Shown: positions 16,143 to 25,020, numbered from the stretch's first letter. The stretch: 37,184 nt of DNA from CAZIRO01 sp964541595 (GCA_964541595.1 CAZIRO010000005.1:1-37184); one strand, 5' to 3'. Made by a program: numbers and translations. Notes: generated by a model from the letters alone, not told the origin.

Positions 16143-17645
16143 TTATCTCTCCACGTGATCGCTCACCGGAAACGTCTCTTCTGCATGTTCAACCGCATGC
16201 ATCAGTGCCAGGGCCTTGTTTAGCGTCTCCTGATACTCCCGTTCCGGAATCGAATCGGCGACGATCCCGGCGCCGGCCTGCACGTATGCCCGGCCGTGGC
16301 GGATGACGAGCGTGCGAATGGCAATACACACGTCCATATCTCCGTGCGTACTGAAGTACCCGATCGCACCCGCATAGATCCCGCGACGCACGGGTTCCAG
16401 TTCGTCGATAATCTCCATGGCGCGCACTTTCGGTGCACCGGACACGGTCCCGGCGGGAAATGCGGCTGCAAACACGTCAAACGCATCCAGACCGGAACGC
16501 AACGTACCCTCCACTGTGGACACCATATGCATGACCCGCGAGTAGTATTCCACTTCCATCAACTGCGTGGTCCGTACGGTCCCGTAGATACACACCCGTC
16601 CGATATCGTTCCGCGCCAGATCGACGAGCATGACGTGTTCCGCACGTTCTTTCGGATCCTGAAGCAAATCCTCGGCCAGCCGCGCATCTTCCTCCGGAGT
16701 ACAGCCCCGGGGACGTGTACCGGCGAGCGGTCGTGTGACGACATGCCGCCCGTTCAGCCGTACGAGCGTTTCCGGCGAGGATCCGAGCACATACAGGTCC
16801 GGGAACTGAAGATAGTACATATACGGAGAGGGATTACTCGCACGCAATGCGCGATACAGTGTAAACGGCGCGGCGGGGACCGGACACGCCAGACGCTGCG
16901 ACAGGACCACCTGGAAGATGTCACCCGCACGAATGTATGCCTTTGCGTGCAGGACCATCTGACGGAACGCTTCCGGGGACATGTTGGCGGTCATGGACAC
17001 ACGCGATATCGACGGCGGATACGTATTGGGGTCCGGTCGTTTCAGCGACACACGTTCCGGCTGTACCGCGCGACGCTGCATCACAGCGTCGTACAGGCGA
17101 TGCATACGTTCCGTACGATGCGCGTCACCGTATACGATCAGCGTGACACGATGCGTCCAGTGATCGACGACAACCAGTTCACGCGGAACGATCAGCCAGA
17201 GATCCGGCACACCGAGATCATCCAGATTCGTATCCGGCAACCGTTCAAACAGCCGTACGCCGTCGTATCCGATATATCCGACCCAGCCGCCGGACAGCGG
17301 TGCCACACGCGGCGCTTTCGGCAGACGGCGCAGCACCGCCCGCATCAGATCCATCGGCATGGTCTCGATCGCACCGGCGGACACGTCCGTCTGTACCGTA
17401 CACGCGTGGCCCCGCGCGGTCAGGACGATCCACGGATCGCCGCCGAGAAATGAATACCGTCCGTGGGCGCCGGTGGGTTCCAGCGACTCGTACAGGAACG
17501 CCATCGGCGCGTCCGCATACAGGTGCTGAAAGATCTCCACCGGTACCGCACGCGTATGCAGTTCCGCAACATGGACGGGAACGGTTGCCGTGGTCTCATG
17601 CAACCCCACAGACGCCATAAAATCCGCATAGCCATCACCGCTCAT
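16143..17645 (-). CDS. trpE: anthranilate synthase component I
   Basis: 500 residues, full length. The N-terminal domain keeps the tryptophan feedback pocket (LYES at 51-54, then GRYSFLG). The C-terminal chorismate-binding domain has DIFQVVLSQR, then SNPSPYMYYL, GSSPETLV, RPLAGTRPRG, DLARNDIGRV and FPAGTVSGAPKVRAM. It converts chorismate and ammonia to anthranilate, the first committed step to Trp, in complex with TrpG. The ATG overlaps the aroF stop by 4 bases (ATGA), so it is translationally coupled to DAHP synthase. Confidence 0.95.
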   Translation of the reverse strand: MSGDGYADFMASVGLHETTATVPVHVAELHTRAVPVEIFQHLYADAPMAFLYESLEPTGAHGRYSFLGGDPWIVLTARGHACTVQTDVSAGAIETMPMDLMRAVLRRLPKAPRVAPLSGGWVGYIGYDGVRLFERLPDTNLDDLGVPDLWLIVPRELVVVDHWTHRVTLIVYGDAHRTERMHRLYDAVMQRRAVQPERVSLKRPDPNTYPPSISRVSMTANMSPEAFRQMVLHAKAYIRAGDIFQVVLSQRLACPVPAAPFTLYRALRASNPSPYMYYLQFPDLYVLGSSPETLVRLNGRHVVTRPLAGTRPRGCTPEEDARLAEDLLQDPKERAEHVMLVDLARNDIGRVCIYGTVRTTQLMEVEYYSRVMHMVSTVEGTLRSGLDAFDVFAAAFPAGTVSGAPKVRAMEIIDELEPVRRGIYAGAIGYFSTHGDMDVCIAIRTLVIRHGRAYVQAGAGIVADSIPEREYQETLNKALALMHAVEHAEETFPVSDHVER

Positions 17646-18670
17646 ACCACGACCCCCGTATGTTGCGGACGCACGGCCGGCAGGATCTGACGGATCTGCG
17701 CCACGAGTTCATGGAACATCCCGGGTGTCAGCGCCTGGGCACCATCCACCAACGCATGTGTGGGTTCCGGGTGCACGTCGATCATGATCCCGTCCGCACC
17801 AACTGCGACGGCCGCACGTGCCAGCGGGATCACGAACTCCCGACGTCCGGCCGCGTGGCTCGGGTCGACGATCACTGGCAGGTGCGTGATCCGTTTCAGT
17901 TCCGGGATGACCGTGATGTCCAGAGTGAAGCGGCTGTATGTGTTGAACGTGCGGATACCCCGTTCGCACAGGATCACGTTGTAGTTGCCACCGGCGAGAA
18001 TATACTCCGCAGCGAGCAGGAACTCTTCCACCGTCGCACCGAATCCGCGTTTCAACAGGATGGGTTTACGGGACTGGCCGGCGCGTTTCAGCAGTGAGAA
18101 GTTCTGCATATTGCGAGCACCGATCTGGATCACATCGGCCACCTCTTCCACGAGATCGAACGTTTCCACGTCGACCGCTTCCGTCACGATCGGCAGTCCG
18201 GTCTGGGCACGCGCTTCATGCAAGATCTCCAGCCCCTCACGGCCCAGTCCCTGGAACGTGTACGGCGACGTTCGCGGCTTGTACGCGCCACCGCGCAACA
18301 GGTGGGCTCCGGCAGATCGAACGGCACGCGCGATGGTCATTGTCTGTTCGTAGGACTCGACCGCGCAGGGTCCGGCGATAATTGTCAGTTCCGGTCCGCC
18401 GACGGCGACCGTTCCGATTTGCACGACGGTGTCTTCCGGTTTCATCTCACGCCCCGTGAGTTTGTACGGTTTGGTCACATGAATGATTTCCAGCACTCCC
18501 GGCAGAGACATCAGTACATCGGAATTGACCTGTTCTTTATTGCCGGTGACCCCGATCGCCACCCGCTGTGCACCGGGGATCGGATGCGGTGTCAGGCCCA
18601 TATCACGGATCACCCGACACACGCGGTCGATCTCCTCTTCGGTTGCATCGCGCCGCATGACCACCAGCAT
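17642..18670 (-). CDS. aroF: 3-deoxy-D-arabino-heptulosonate-7-phosphate (DAHP) synthase with N-terminal regulatory domain
   Basis: 342 residues. The first ~70 residues are the ferredoxin-like/ACT-like regulatory domain of Thermotoga-type (type I-beta) DAHP synthases. The barrel follows: AGPCAVES, LRGGAYKPRTSPYTFQGLG, IGARNMQNF, LLKRGFGAT, CERGIRTF and DPSHAAGRRE, which hold the PEP, erythrose-4-phosphate and metal ligands. It catalyses the first shikimate-pathway step and is probably feedback controlled by Tyr or Phe through the N-terminal domain. The ATG at 18670 has GGAGG upstream. It heads the aroF-trpEG unit after a 315-bp repeat-filled gap from trpA. Confidence 0.94.
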   Translation of the reverse strand: MLVVMRRDATEEEIDRVCRVIRDMGLTPHPIPGAQRVAIGVTGNKEQVNSDVLMSLPGVLEIIHVTKPYKLTGREMKPEDTVVQIGTVAVGGPELTIIAGPCAVESYEQTMTIARAVRSAGAHLLRGGAYKPRTSPYTFQGLGREGLEILHEARAQTGLPIVTEAVDVETFDLVEEVADVIQIGARNMQNFSLLKRAGQSRKPILLKRGFGATVEEFLLAAEYILAGGNYNVILCERGIRTFNTYSRFTLDITVIPELKRITHLPVIVDPSHAAGRREFVIPLARAAVAVGADGIMIDVHPEPTHALVDGAQALTPGMFHELVAQIRQILPAVRPQHTGVVV

Positions 18671-18985
18671 GGACGACCTCCGATGATCAGGTCTCAGGTG
18701 TCGGGTCTCAGGTGTCAGGTGTCAGGTCTCGGGTCTCGGGTGTCAGGTCCCGGGTGTCAGGCTTTGTAAGCGCGGCCGATCCGAGGTCACCCGGTCACGG
18801 GTAGGGCGATTGCATCGTCGCGGCCATTGCACGGCACGCCGGTGCCCACCAGTGGATACGACCGGATCCATGTCCACGCCATGACCGGGCGACCTCGATC
18901 GGTCGCCCCTCCAGTCCCCGAGACCTGACACCCGGAACCGAACACCCGAGACCCGACACCTGACACCCGAGACCGAACACCCAAA
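18671..18985. repeat. 315-bp trpA-aroF gap: inverted 7-bp tandem repeats around a MITE-like element
   Basis: 18690-18761 holds ten perfect-length tandem heptamers (consensus GGTSTCR) plus GG. 18917-18982 holds nine or so in inverted orientation. Between them (18773-18909) lies a second copy of the GGGCGACC MITE-like element. The two heptamer arrays can pair to a ~65-nt stem, so transcripts leaving trpA would meet a large hairpin before aroF. No gene is present. Confidence 0.75.
18773..18909. mobile_element. MITE-like element, GGGCGACC ends, copy 2
   Basis: The right end is a perfect hairpin, GGGCGACC (18887-18894), loop TCGATC, GGTCGCCC (18901-18908). The left end is a degenerate counterpart (GGCCGATCCGAGGTCACCCGGTCACGG). 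The interior shares GCATCG, GGCACGCCGGTGCCCACCAGTGG-type sequence with copy 1 at 14873-15014. No coding content. Confidence 0.6.
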
Positions 18986-19759
18986 TCACTCCCCCCGACA
19001 TGCCCAATGAAACGCCCGAATCAGGGACGCGACGTCTTCACCCTCGTGAATGGCCCGGATGATCCGACTGCCCACGACCACACCGTCCGCATGACCCCGA
19101 AGGTGTTTCACCTGTTCCGGATCCCGAATACCGAACCCGACCGCAAGCGGACAGTCGGTGAATCCGCGGACACGGTCGAGAAACCGGACGAGACCTGCGG
19201 GCAACCGATCCCGCTCGCCCGTCGTCCCTGTAACGCTGACACAGTACAGGAACCCCGTCGCGCGCGCAGCGATCTTCCGGATACGCGTTTCTGTGGACGT
19301 CGGTGCCACGAGAAAAACGAGATCGATATCGTGCTCCCGGGCGGACCGCCACCACACATCCGCCTCCTCAACGGGCAGGTCCGGGATGATCAATCCCACG
19401 ACGTCCACCGCCCGGAGATCGGCCAGCAATCTTTCCCGACCGTATGCGAGCAACGGGTTCAGATAGGACATCAGGACTTTCGCCGCCGGTATCGAGGTAT
19501 CTCGCAATGCGGCGAGAATGTCGCGCAATGTGACCCCCTGTTGCAACGCCGTGTGTGTGGCCCGCTGGATCACGGGGCCATCCGCGATCGGGTCGGAAAA
19601 CGGCACACCAATTTCAATGATATCCGCACCCCATTCTGCAAATTTCCGATACATCTCCATGGACACGGAAAGCGATGGATACCCGGCCGTGAGGTATGGG
19701 ATAAACGCCATCGCACCGGACGCACGCAGCCGCCGAAACACGTCCGTTAATCGCACCAT
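18986..19759 (-). CDS. trpA: tryptophan synthase alpha subunit
   Basis: 257 residues. Catalytic Glu49 (DIIEIGVPFSDP) and Asp60 (ADGP) fall at the same numbers as in well-studied TrpA. Other motifs: PYLTAGYP, LMSYLNPLLAYG, IIPDLPVEEA, VSVTGTTGER and VGFGIRDPEQV, then DGVVVGSRI. It cleaves indole-3-glycerol phosphate to indole, which is channelled to TrpB. It overlaps trpB by 13 bases, keeping subunit synthesis coupled. It is the last gene before the repeat-filled gap. Confidence 0.95.
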   Translation of the reverse strand: MVRLTDVFRRLRASGAMAFIPYLTAGYPSLSVSMEMYRKFAEWGADIIEIGVPFSDPIADGPVIQRATHTALQQGVTLRDILAALRDTSIPAAKVLMSYLNPLLAYGRERLLADLRAVDVVGLIIPDLPVEEADVWWRSAREHDIDLVFLVAPTSTETRIRKIAARATGFLYCVSVTGTTGERDRLPAGLVRFLDRVRGFTDCPLAVGFGIRDPEQVKHLRGHADGVVVGSRIIRAIHEGEDVASLIRAFHWACRGE

Positions 19760-20937
19760 CGGCCCTCCACGATGTCCAGATCTTTGTCTCCCCGTCCGGA
19801 CAGGTTAACGACTACAATCCGGTCGTCCGGCAGGATCCGCGCGATCTCCACAGCATGGGCGAGGGCATGCGCACTCTCCAATGCCGGCAAAATACCTTCA
19901 GTCTCCGCCAGTTGCCGGAACGCGGCCAGTGCGGCATCGTCGGTCACAGCCGTATACTCCACACGTCCGATGTCTTTCAGATATGCGTGTTCTGGACCCA
20001 CACCGGGGTAATCCAGACCGGCGGAAATCGAATGTGTCGGACGGATCTGGCCGTGCGCGTCCTGCAGGAGATAACTCATCGCACCGTGCAATACGCCGAC
20101 CGTGCCACCGCACAGGGACGCCGCATGCTGACCCGTGTGCAGCCCCAGACCGCCGCCCTCGACGCCGATGAGACGCACTTCCGGATCGTGTACAAATGCG
20201 GTAAAGATCCCGATGGCATTCGACCCGCCGCCGACACACGCGACGACCACGTCTGGAAGCCGACCGGTCTGTTCCAGGATCTGCGCGCGTGTCTCGCGAC
20301 CGATGATCGCCTGGAAATCCCGGACCATCATCGGATAGGGATGGGGACCGACTACGGACCCGATGATGTAATGCGTCGTGCGCACGTTCGTCACCCAGTC
20401 GCGAATGGCCTCGTTGATCGCATCTTTCAATGTACGGCTGCCCGCGTCCACCGGAACCACGCGTGCACCGAGCAATCGCATACGAAACACGTTCATGCGC
20501 TGGCGTTCCATATCTTCGGTACCCATATAGATCACACACTCCAGACCGAGATGCGCACACGCGGTGGCCGTTGCCACGCCGTGCTGACCGGCACCCGTTT
20601 CGGCAATAATACGGCGTTTTCCCATACGCAATGCGAGTAACGCCTGGCCCAGCGCGTTATTGATCTTATGGGCACCCGTATGCGCCAGATCCTCCCGTTT
20701 GAGAAAGATCTGCGCACCCCCCACCGCCGCACTGAGCCGACGTGCGTGGTACAGCGGCGTGGGACGCCCCACGTAGTGCCGGAGCAGTGCGTTCAGTTCT
20801 GCCTGGAACGCAGGGTCGGACCGTGCTTCCCGATAGGCCTGCTCCAGTTCTTCCAGCGCCGCCATCAGGGTCTCCGGCACAAACCGGCCGCCGAACCGAC
20901 CGAAATATCCCCGTTCATCCGGCCAGGAGAGTGGCAT
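19747..20937 (-). CDS. trpB: tryptophan synthase beta subunit
   Basis: 396 residues, TrpB1 type. FGGRFVPETLM at the start, FLKREDLAHTGAHKINN with the PLP Lys, ETGAGQHGVATA, GSVVGPHPYP, the phosphate-binding CVGGGSNAIG, GLDYPGVGPEHA and NLSGRGDKD at the end. It condenses indole with serine to form tryptophan as an alpha2beta2 complex. The start overlaps trpF by 23 bases. Confidence 0.96.
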   Translation of the reverse strand: MPLSWPDERGYFGRFGGRFVPETLMAALEELEQAYREARSDPAFQAELNALLRHYVGRPTPLYHARRLSAAVGGAQIFLKREDLAHTGAHKINNALGQALLALRMGKRRIIAETGAGQHGVATATACAHLGLECVIYMGTEDMERQRMNVFRMRLLGARVVPVDAGSRTLKDAINEAIRDWVTNVRTTHYIIGSVVGPHPYPMMVRDFQAIIGRETRAQILEQTGRLPDVVVACVGGGSNAIGIFTAFVHDPEVRLIGVEGGGLGLHTGQHAASLCGGTVGVLHGAMSYLLQDAHGQIRPTHSISAGLDYPGVGPEHAYLKDIGRVEYTAVTDDAALAAFRQLAETEGILPALESAHALAHAVEIARILPDDRIVVVNLSGRGDKDLDIVEGRWCD

Positions 20938-21559
20938 CGTACCACCTCACTGCGTGTAAAAACGCACGGACTTTTTCCGGATCCTTTTTTCCCGGCGCCC
21001 GTTCCACACCCGACGAGACGTCCACCGCATAGGGCCGGAGCACACGTAACACGTCCCGCACATTGGCGGGCGTCAGACCGCCGGCCACGATAATGGGTCC
21101 TGTCAGGCCCCGTGCGATCGACCACGGAAACGAACGTCCGTCGCCCGCACCGGGATCCAGGAGAAACCCGTGCACACGATAGGTTTCCATCCGCGCCCAC
21201 AACTGTGCGGACGTATCCGTATTGCACACGTGAATCCGTTTGATCACCCGGTACCCCGCTTCCATCACGCGCCGGCAATACGCGGGATCTTCGTTCCCGT
21301 GCAACTGGACCGTATCGCATCCCACGGCTGTCGCGACCGCCAGAACTTCGTCTACCGGTGCATCCATAAACACACCGACCACGGAGACAAACGGTGGCAC
21401 ACATTGCGCGATCGCACGTGCCGTATCGATATCGACCCGCCGTTTGCTGCCTGCAAAAACCAGACCGATCGCATCGGCACCGGCATCGATGACCATCCGG
21501 GCGTCTTCTACAGACGTAATGCCACAGATCTTCACACGGGTGTGTCGCCGTTCAACCAT
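20915..21559 (-). CDS. trpF: phosphoribosylanthranilate isomerase
   Basis: 214 residues. VKICGIT (catalytic Cys), DAIGLVFAGSKRRV, TVQLHGNE, LLDPGAGDG (catalytic Asp region), AGGLTPANV and VDVSSGVE with the GKKDPEKV tail; all are standard TrpF signatures. It performs the Amadori rearrangement to CdRP in Trp synthesis. It overlaps tyrA by 28 bases and trpB by 23, so the chain is tightly coupled. Confidence 0.95.
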   Translation of the reverse strand: MVERRHTRVKICGITSVEDARMVIDAGADAIGLVFAGSKRRVDIDTARAIAQCVPPFVSVVGVFMDAPVDEVLAVATAVGCDTVQLHGNEDPAYCRRVMEAGYRVIKRIHVCNTDTSAQLWARMETYRVHGFLLDPGAGDGRSFPWSIARGLTGPIIVAGGLTPANVRDVLRVLRPYAVDVSSGVERAPGKKDPEKVRAFLHAVRWYDATLLAG

Positions 21560-22659
21560 TGTCGACCCCGTTCCATCACCCTGCGGAACTGTTCACGATA
21601 TCCGTTCCGCACGATCTCCACAAGTTCCCGCAGGGTTCGGTCGATCGCCGCGTACAGCGCGGGTGTAAAGGGATTCAAATGTTGAATCGCAAAGTAGAGA
21701 TCCGGATTCTCCCGCACGACCGTTTCCGTGGTCGCAATCTGCGACAGAAACGTCGTACTGCCGATCTGTTGCAACTGCTCGAACGACCATCCGCTTCCCG
21801 CAAGCAACGCCGCATACAGAATGTTGATGAAATGCGAAAGTCCCAGAATGTATGCGATCATCCGGTCATGGTCCACCATCGAGAGTGGGACCAGCGTGAC
21901 CGCCGTGTCCTGAAAGAGTCGCATGACCCGCGCGGTCGCTTCCGGGTCGCCGCAATCGCACACGATGATCACCTTATCCGTCAGGGTGCGCGTGCGCGGA
22001 CCGAACATGGGATGAATGCTCGTGATCCGTAAACCCCGCTGTCGTGCCTCTGTCACGGCGTCCTGCAAATGGCTTTTCAAACTCGCGATGTCGCACACCA
22101 CACCGGCAAATTCCGTATCCGCGATCGACCGAATGACCTGTGGCACGACTTCCAGGGGCGTTGCAATGAGCGCAACCGTCGCATCCTGTAACCCCTCCTC
22201 GAGCGTCGGCACACACGTCCATCCTGGAATGGGACCCCGCACGTCATAGAGCCACACACGATGTCCCTGGTCGGCGAAGAACTGCGCAAACCATTGGCCC
22301 ATCTGGCCGCCTCCGCCGACGATACAGATCGATTCCGTCGTCGTTGCGTTGCCCGTATAGTGCATCCGTTCCTGAAGCACGCGCGATTCCTCGATCAGCA
22401 GTTGAATGACCCGGCGAACCAGGTCCTCCGAAACGCGTAATGCCCGGGCGCGGTCCAGCGCATGGTGAACGACTGCTTTCTCCACGGACCAGTCCCGCAG
22501 TGGTACCCCGTGCGCTTTCTTCAGCCGACCGATCGCTTCGACGAGTTCCAGACGCCGCGCGATCAGTTCCACCAGGGCAGCATCTACCTGCCGCACCTCC
22601 TCGCGCAGTCGTTCAAGTTGTTCCGTCACTTCCGGCGCATGGGTATGCGTGGGGTTCAT
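21532..22659 (-). CDS. tyrA: bifunctional chorismate mutase/prephenate dehydrogenase (T-protein type)
   Basis: 375 residues. Residues ~12-98 form an AroQ-type chorismate mutase (LREEVRQVDAALVELIARRL, then GRLKKAHGVP). Residues ~108-375 are prephenate dehydrogenase: nucleotide-binding CIVGGGGQMGQWF, IHPMFGPRTRTL with the conserved His, and a helical C-terminal domain. It converts chorismate to prephenate and then to 4-hydroxyphenylpyruvate for Tyr. Its position between trpC and trpF places Tyr synthesis under the trp leader. It overlaps trpC by 4 bases (ATGA). Confidence 0.93.
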   Translation of the reverse strand: MNPTHTHAPEVTEQLERLREEVRQVDAALVELIARRLELVEAIGRLKKAHGVPLRDWSVEKAVVHHALDRARALRVSEDLVRRVIQLLIEESRVLQERMHYTGNATTTESICIVGGGGQMGQWFAQFFADQGHRVWLYDVRGPIPGWTCVPTLEEGLQDATVALIATPLEVVPQVIRSIADTEFAGVVCDIASLKSHLQDAVTEARQRGLRITSIHPMFGPRTRTLTDKVIIVCDCGDPEATARVMRLFQDTAVTLVPLSMVDHDRMIAYILGLSHFINILYAALLAGSGWSFEQLQQIGSTTFLSQIATTETVVRENPDLYFAIQHLNPFTPALYAAIDRTLRELVEIVRNGYREQFRRVMERGRQWLNGDTPV

Positions 22660-23519
22660 TCCGATTCCTCCACACGGGATTGGGGGCCGCGCAGCGGTTC
22701 GACATCAACAGAAACTCTCCGCACCGCCTGCGGGGATATCCCACCGTTTCCGGACTTCAATGTGCGCACTTTCATCGCCGGATCGGAATCGCGCATCAAC
22801 GCTTCACCGACCAGTACCGCATCATATCCGAGTGCGCGCACACGCGCGACATCGGATGCAGTGTGTATGCCGCTTTCCGCAACCGTTCGGCATGTGGTCG
22901 GAATGAGCGGTCGCAATCTGACGAAGACTTCCGGATCGACAGTAAAGGTCACCAGATCCCGGCTGTTGACACCAATGAGATCGGCGCCGGCCGCCAGCGC
23001 CTTTTCGAGATCCGCTGCATCGTGAACTTCCACAAGTGCAGCCATACGGTAGGCCCTCGCGCACGCAATGAGTTCCGCCAGTTGTGCACGGCGCAAAATA
23101 CGTGCAATGAGCAATACACCGTCCGCACCGAACGCAACGGATTCTTCAATCTGCAGGGGATCCAGAATGAAATCTTTCCGCAATACGGGTACCGCAACGG
23201 CCGACCGGATCCGTTCCAGATCGTCGAGACTTCCCGCAAAGAACGAACGTTCCGTCAGCACGGAGATCGCGTCGGCGCCACCCCGGACGTAGGCGCGCGT
23301 CTGTGCAACGGGATCGGCCCCATCCCGCAGGATCCCACGGGACGGGGAACGTCGTTTGAATTCGGCGATCAGGGCAATGTCCGGTCCACCCAGTGCCGCC
23401 TTCAGGTCCCGGAAATCCGTACGCGCCGCACACCGTGCACGAATGACCGCACTGCGCGTCCGACAGGTACGAATCTCTTCCCGTTTGGCGTCCAGGATGG
23501 CCCGCAGGAAGTCTCTCAT
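22656..23519 (-). CDS. trpC: indole-3-glycerol phosphate synthase
   Basis: 287 residues. IAEFKRRSPSRG (catalytic Lys), AISVLTE, VLRKDFI, AFGADGVLLIARIL, ALVEVHDAADLEKAL, IGVNSRDL, and AESGIHTASDV, then AVLVGEALM. It closes CdRP to indole-3-glycerol phosphate. The C-terminal ~30 residues beyond the barrel, including a Glu-rich tail, are longer than usual. It overlaps trpD by 4 bases upstream and tyrA by 4 downstream. Confidence 0.95.
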   Translation of the reverse strand: MRDFLRAILDAKREEIRTCRTRSAVIRARCAARTDFRDLKAALGGPDIALIAEFKRRSPSRGILRDGADPVAQTRAYVRGGADAISVLTERSFFAGSLDDLERIRSAVAVPVLRKDFILDPLQIEESVAFGADGVLLIARILRRAQLAELIACARAYRMAALVEVHDAADLEKALAAGADLIGVNSRDLVTFTVDPEVFVRLRPLIPTTCRTVAESGIHTASDVARVRALGYDAVLVGEALMRDSDPAMKVRTLKSGNGGISPQAVRRVSVDVEPLRGPQSRVEESE

Positions 23520-24595
23520 GCGGTGGCCTCCGTTGTCATGCGACGAAACGTCTCCAGCACGGTCCAGGCCCGCCCCGTATCGATGGCTTCGCGTGCACGC
23601 CGGATTCCATCTGCAATCGAATCGGCCACACCCGCGACATAGATCGCCGCACCGGCGTTGAACAGCACCACATCCCGCGCGGGTCCCGGTCGACCCTGGA
23701 GGACCTCCGTAATGAAACGCACGTTATCCTCCACATCCCGCGTCTGGATGCTCGACAGCGGAGACGACGCCAGTCCAAAATCCTCCGGGCGAATGGTATA
23801 CGATCGAATGGTACCGTCCCGCAGTTCGGTCACACGCGTGGGTGCCGCAATCGAGATTTCATCGAGCCCGTCTTCACTGTGGACAATGAGACAATGCGTG
23901 CTGCCGAGACGGTGCAACACCCGCGCCAGAGGGTCTGCCCAGACACCATCGAATATTCCGAGCAACTGCCGACGCGCGCCGGCCGGGTTCGTGATCGGCC
24001 CGATGAGATTGAAGATCGTGCGCACCCCGACCTCCCGTCGCGGTCCAATGGCGTGTTTCATTGCCGGATGATACAGCGGCGCAAACAGAAACCCGATACC
24101 GATCGTATCGATACACCGGGCCATGACCTCCGGCGGGGCATCGATGCGCACACCGAGCGCCGTGAGTACATCGGCACTCCCGCAGTGACTCGATACCGAA
24201 CGGTTGCCGTGTTTTGCCACACGTGCACCGGCGGCTGCTGCCACAATGGCCGTTGCCGTGGAAATGTTGAACGTCCGCCGTCCGTCGCCACCGGTGCCGC
24301 ACGTGTCGATCACCGTACCCGATTGGACGGGACAGGTACGCATCTTCGTGCGCATGACGCGTGCAAACCCGACGAGTTCCTGAACGGTTTCTCCCTTCAT
24401 GCGCAGGCCCACGAGCAGGGCCGCAATCTGTGCCGGCGTGGCGTGGCCCTCCATGATGGCCGTGGCCACGGCGGCCGCTTCGTCTTCCGCCAGGTGCTCG
24501 CCGTCCACGACCTTCCGGATGGCCGCACGTACGGTCGCCGCATCCGGCTCCCGCACCGCCGCCCGCGCCTCCTTTCCAGTATCCCGCACGTTCAT
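23516..24595 (-). CDS. trpD: anthranilate phosphoribosyltransferase
   Basis: 359 residues from ATG 24595, chosen for GGAGG about 7 bases upstream; an in-frame start at 24673 lies in leader RNA. Motifs: GHATPAQIAALLVGLRMKGET, VIDTCGTGGDGRRTFNIST (PRPP binding), AKHGNRSVSSHCGSADVL, FLFAPLYHPAM, GVRTIFNLIGPITNPA and EDNVRF. It links anthranilate to PRPP. It is the first structural gene after the attenuator and starts the trpD-C-tyrA-F-B-A chain. Confidence 0.95.
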   Translation of the reverse strand: MNVRDTGKEARAAVREPDAATVRAAIRKVVDGEHLAEDEAAAVATAIMEGHATPAQIAALLVGLRMKGETVQELVGFARVMRTKMRTCPVQSGTVIDTCGTGGDGRRTFNISTATAIVAAAAGARVAKHGNRSVSSHCGSADVLTALGVRIDAPPEVMARCIDTIGIGFLFAPLYHPAMKHAIGPRREVGVRTIFNLIGPITNPAGARRQLLGIFDGVWADPLARVLHRLGSTHCLIVHSEDGLDEISIAAPTRVTELRDGTIRSYTIRPEDFGLASSPLSSIQTRDVEDNVRFITEVLQGRPGPARDVVLFNAGAAIYVAGVADSIADGIRRAREAIDTGRAWTVLETFRRMTTEATA

Positions 24596-24688
24596 ATCGA
24601 TCCTCCGTTGACCGGTGTTTCGTCTGGTTTCGACTGCAACGACGCAACCGCATGCACCGGCCTGCCGGTACATACGGTTTCAGGAATA

Positions 24689-24768
24689 GATCCCCCGCAA
24701 GCGAGTCGGTCGGGCTGGGATCCGAACTGGTGTGGTGCGGGGGATCAGCAGGTGGGCAGATCCCAGCC
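24689..24768 (-). promoter_or_regulatory. trp attenuator: crossing alternative stems
   Basis: Four segments in transcript order: A (24759-24768, GGCTGGGATC, inside the leader ORF at a Trp codon), B (24736-24746, GATCCCCCGCA, touching the leader stop), C (24713-24722, GATCCCAGCC) and D (24689-24699, TGCGGGGGATC). A pairs perfectly with C over 10 bp, and B with D over 11 bp. These cross, so they exclude each other. Shorter A:B and C:D pairings (GGGATC/GATCCC) also exist. The U-run after D is weak (TATT), so which stem terminates is not clear. Confidence 0.75.
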
Positions 24769-24963
24769 CCCGGCGCGCCAGAACCAGTACCCAAAATACC
24801 GGAACCATGCAGTCGTCCACTGCATGGACGCCGGGTGGCTGGAGAGAGGCGTTGAAGCGATGTGCGGGATAAGTGCGGCGCAACGTGCGGGTATATCGAG
24901 ACCGAACCGGTGCATACTATTGAATCGACAGTCAATCCGACGTTGCGTCACCGATCCGGTCAT
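24745..24963 (-). CDS. aromatic-rich leader peptide of the trp/aromatic operon
   Basis: 72 residues from ATG 24963, with GAGG ~8 bases upstream and ~50 bases after the predicted transcript start. An internal ATG at 24825 would give a 26-residue leader but has no ribosome site. The last 26 residues contain Trp at 49, 53, 60, 62 and 67, Tyr at 56 and 59, and Phe at 54, 57 and 61 (core RYFGYWFW): ten aromatics of 26. The stop codon touches stem segment B of the attenuator and is 149 bases before trpD. Ribosome stalling at these codons when aromatic amino acids run short would shift the RNA fold. Too short and biased to be an enzyme. Confidence 0.8.
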   Translation of the reverse strand: MTGSVTQRRIDCRFNSMHRFGLDIPARCAALIPHIASTPLSSHPASMQWTTAWFRYFGYWFWRAGGWDLPTC

Positions 24964-25020
24964 GGGATCGCCTCGAAAAAAACGTCCTGTCCGACGCTAT
25001 CCCTGAACACGTCGATGTAC

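Noticed and set aside
16296..17453. 385-codon plus-strand ORF opposite trpE
   Set aside because: Antisense shadow produced by high GC and codon bias; no start signal and His/Arg-rich low-complexity composition.
18688..18982. CRISPR-like array
   Set aside because: Units are 7 bp with no spacers and the second set is inverted; no cas genes are present.
24680..24883. Minus-strand 67-codon ORF overlapping the trp leader
   Set aside because: It is in another frame from the aromatic-rich leader, has no ribosome site and runs through the attenuator stems.
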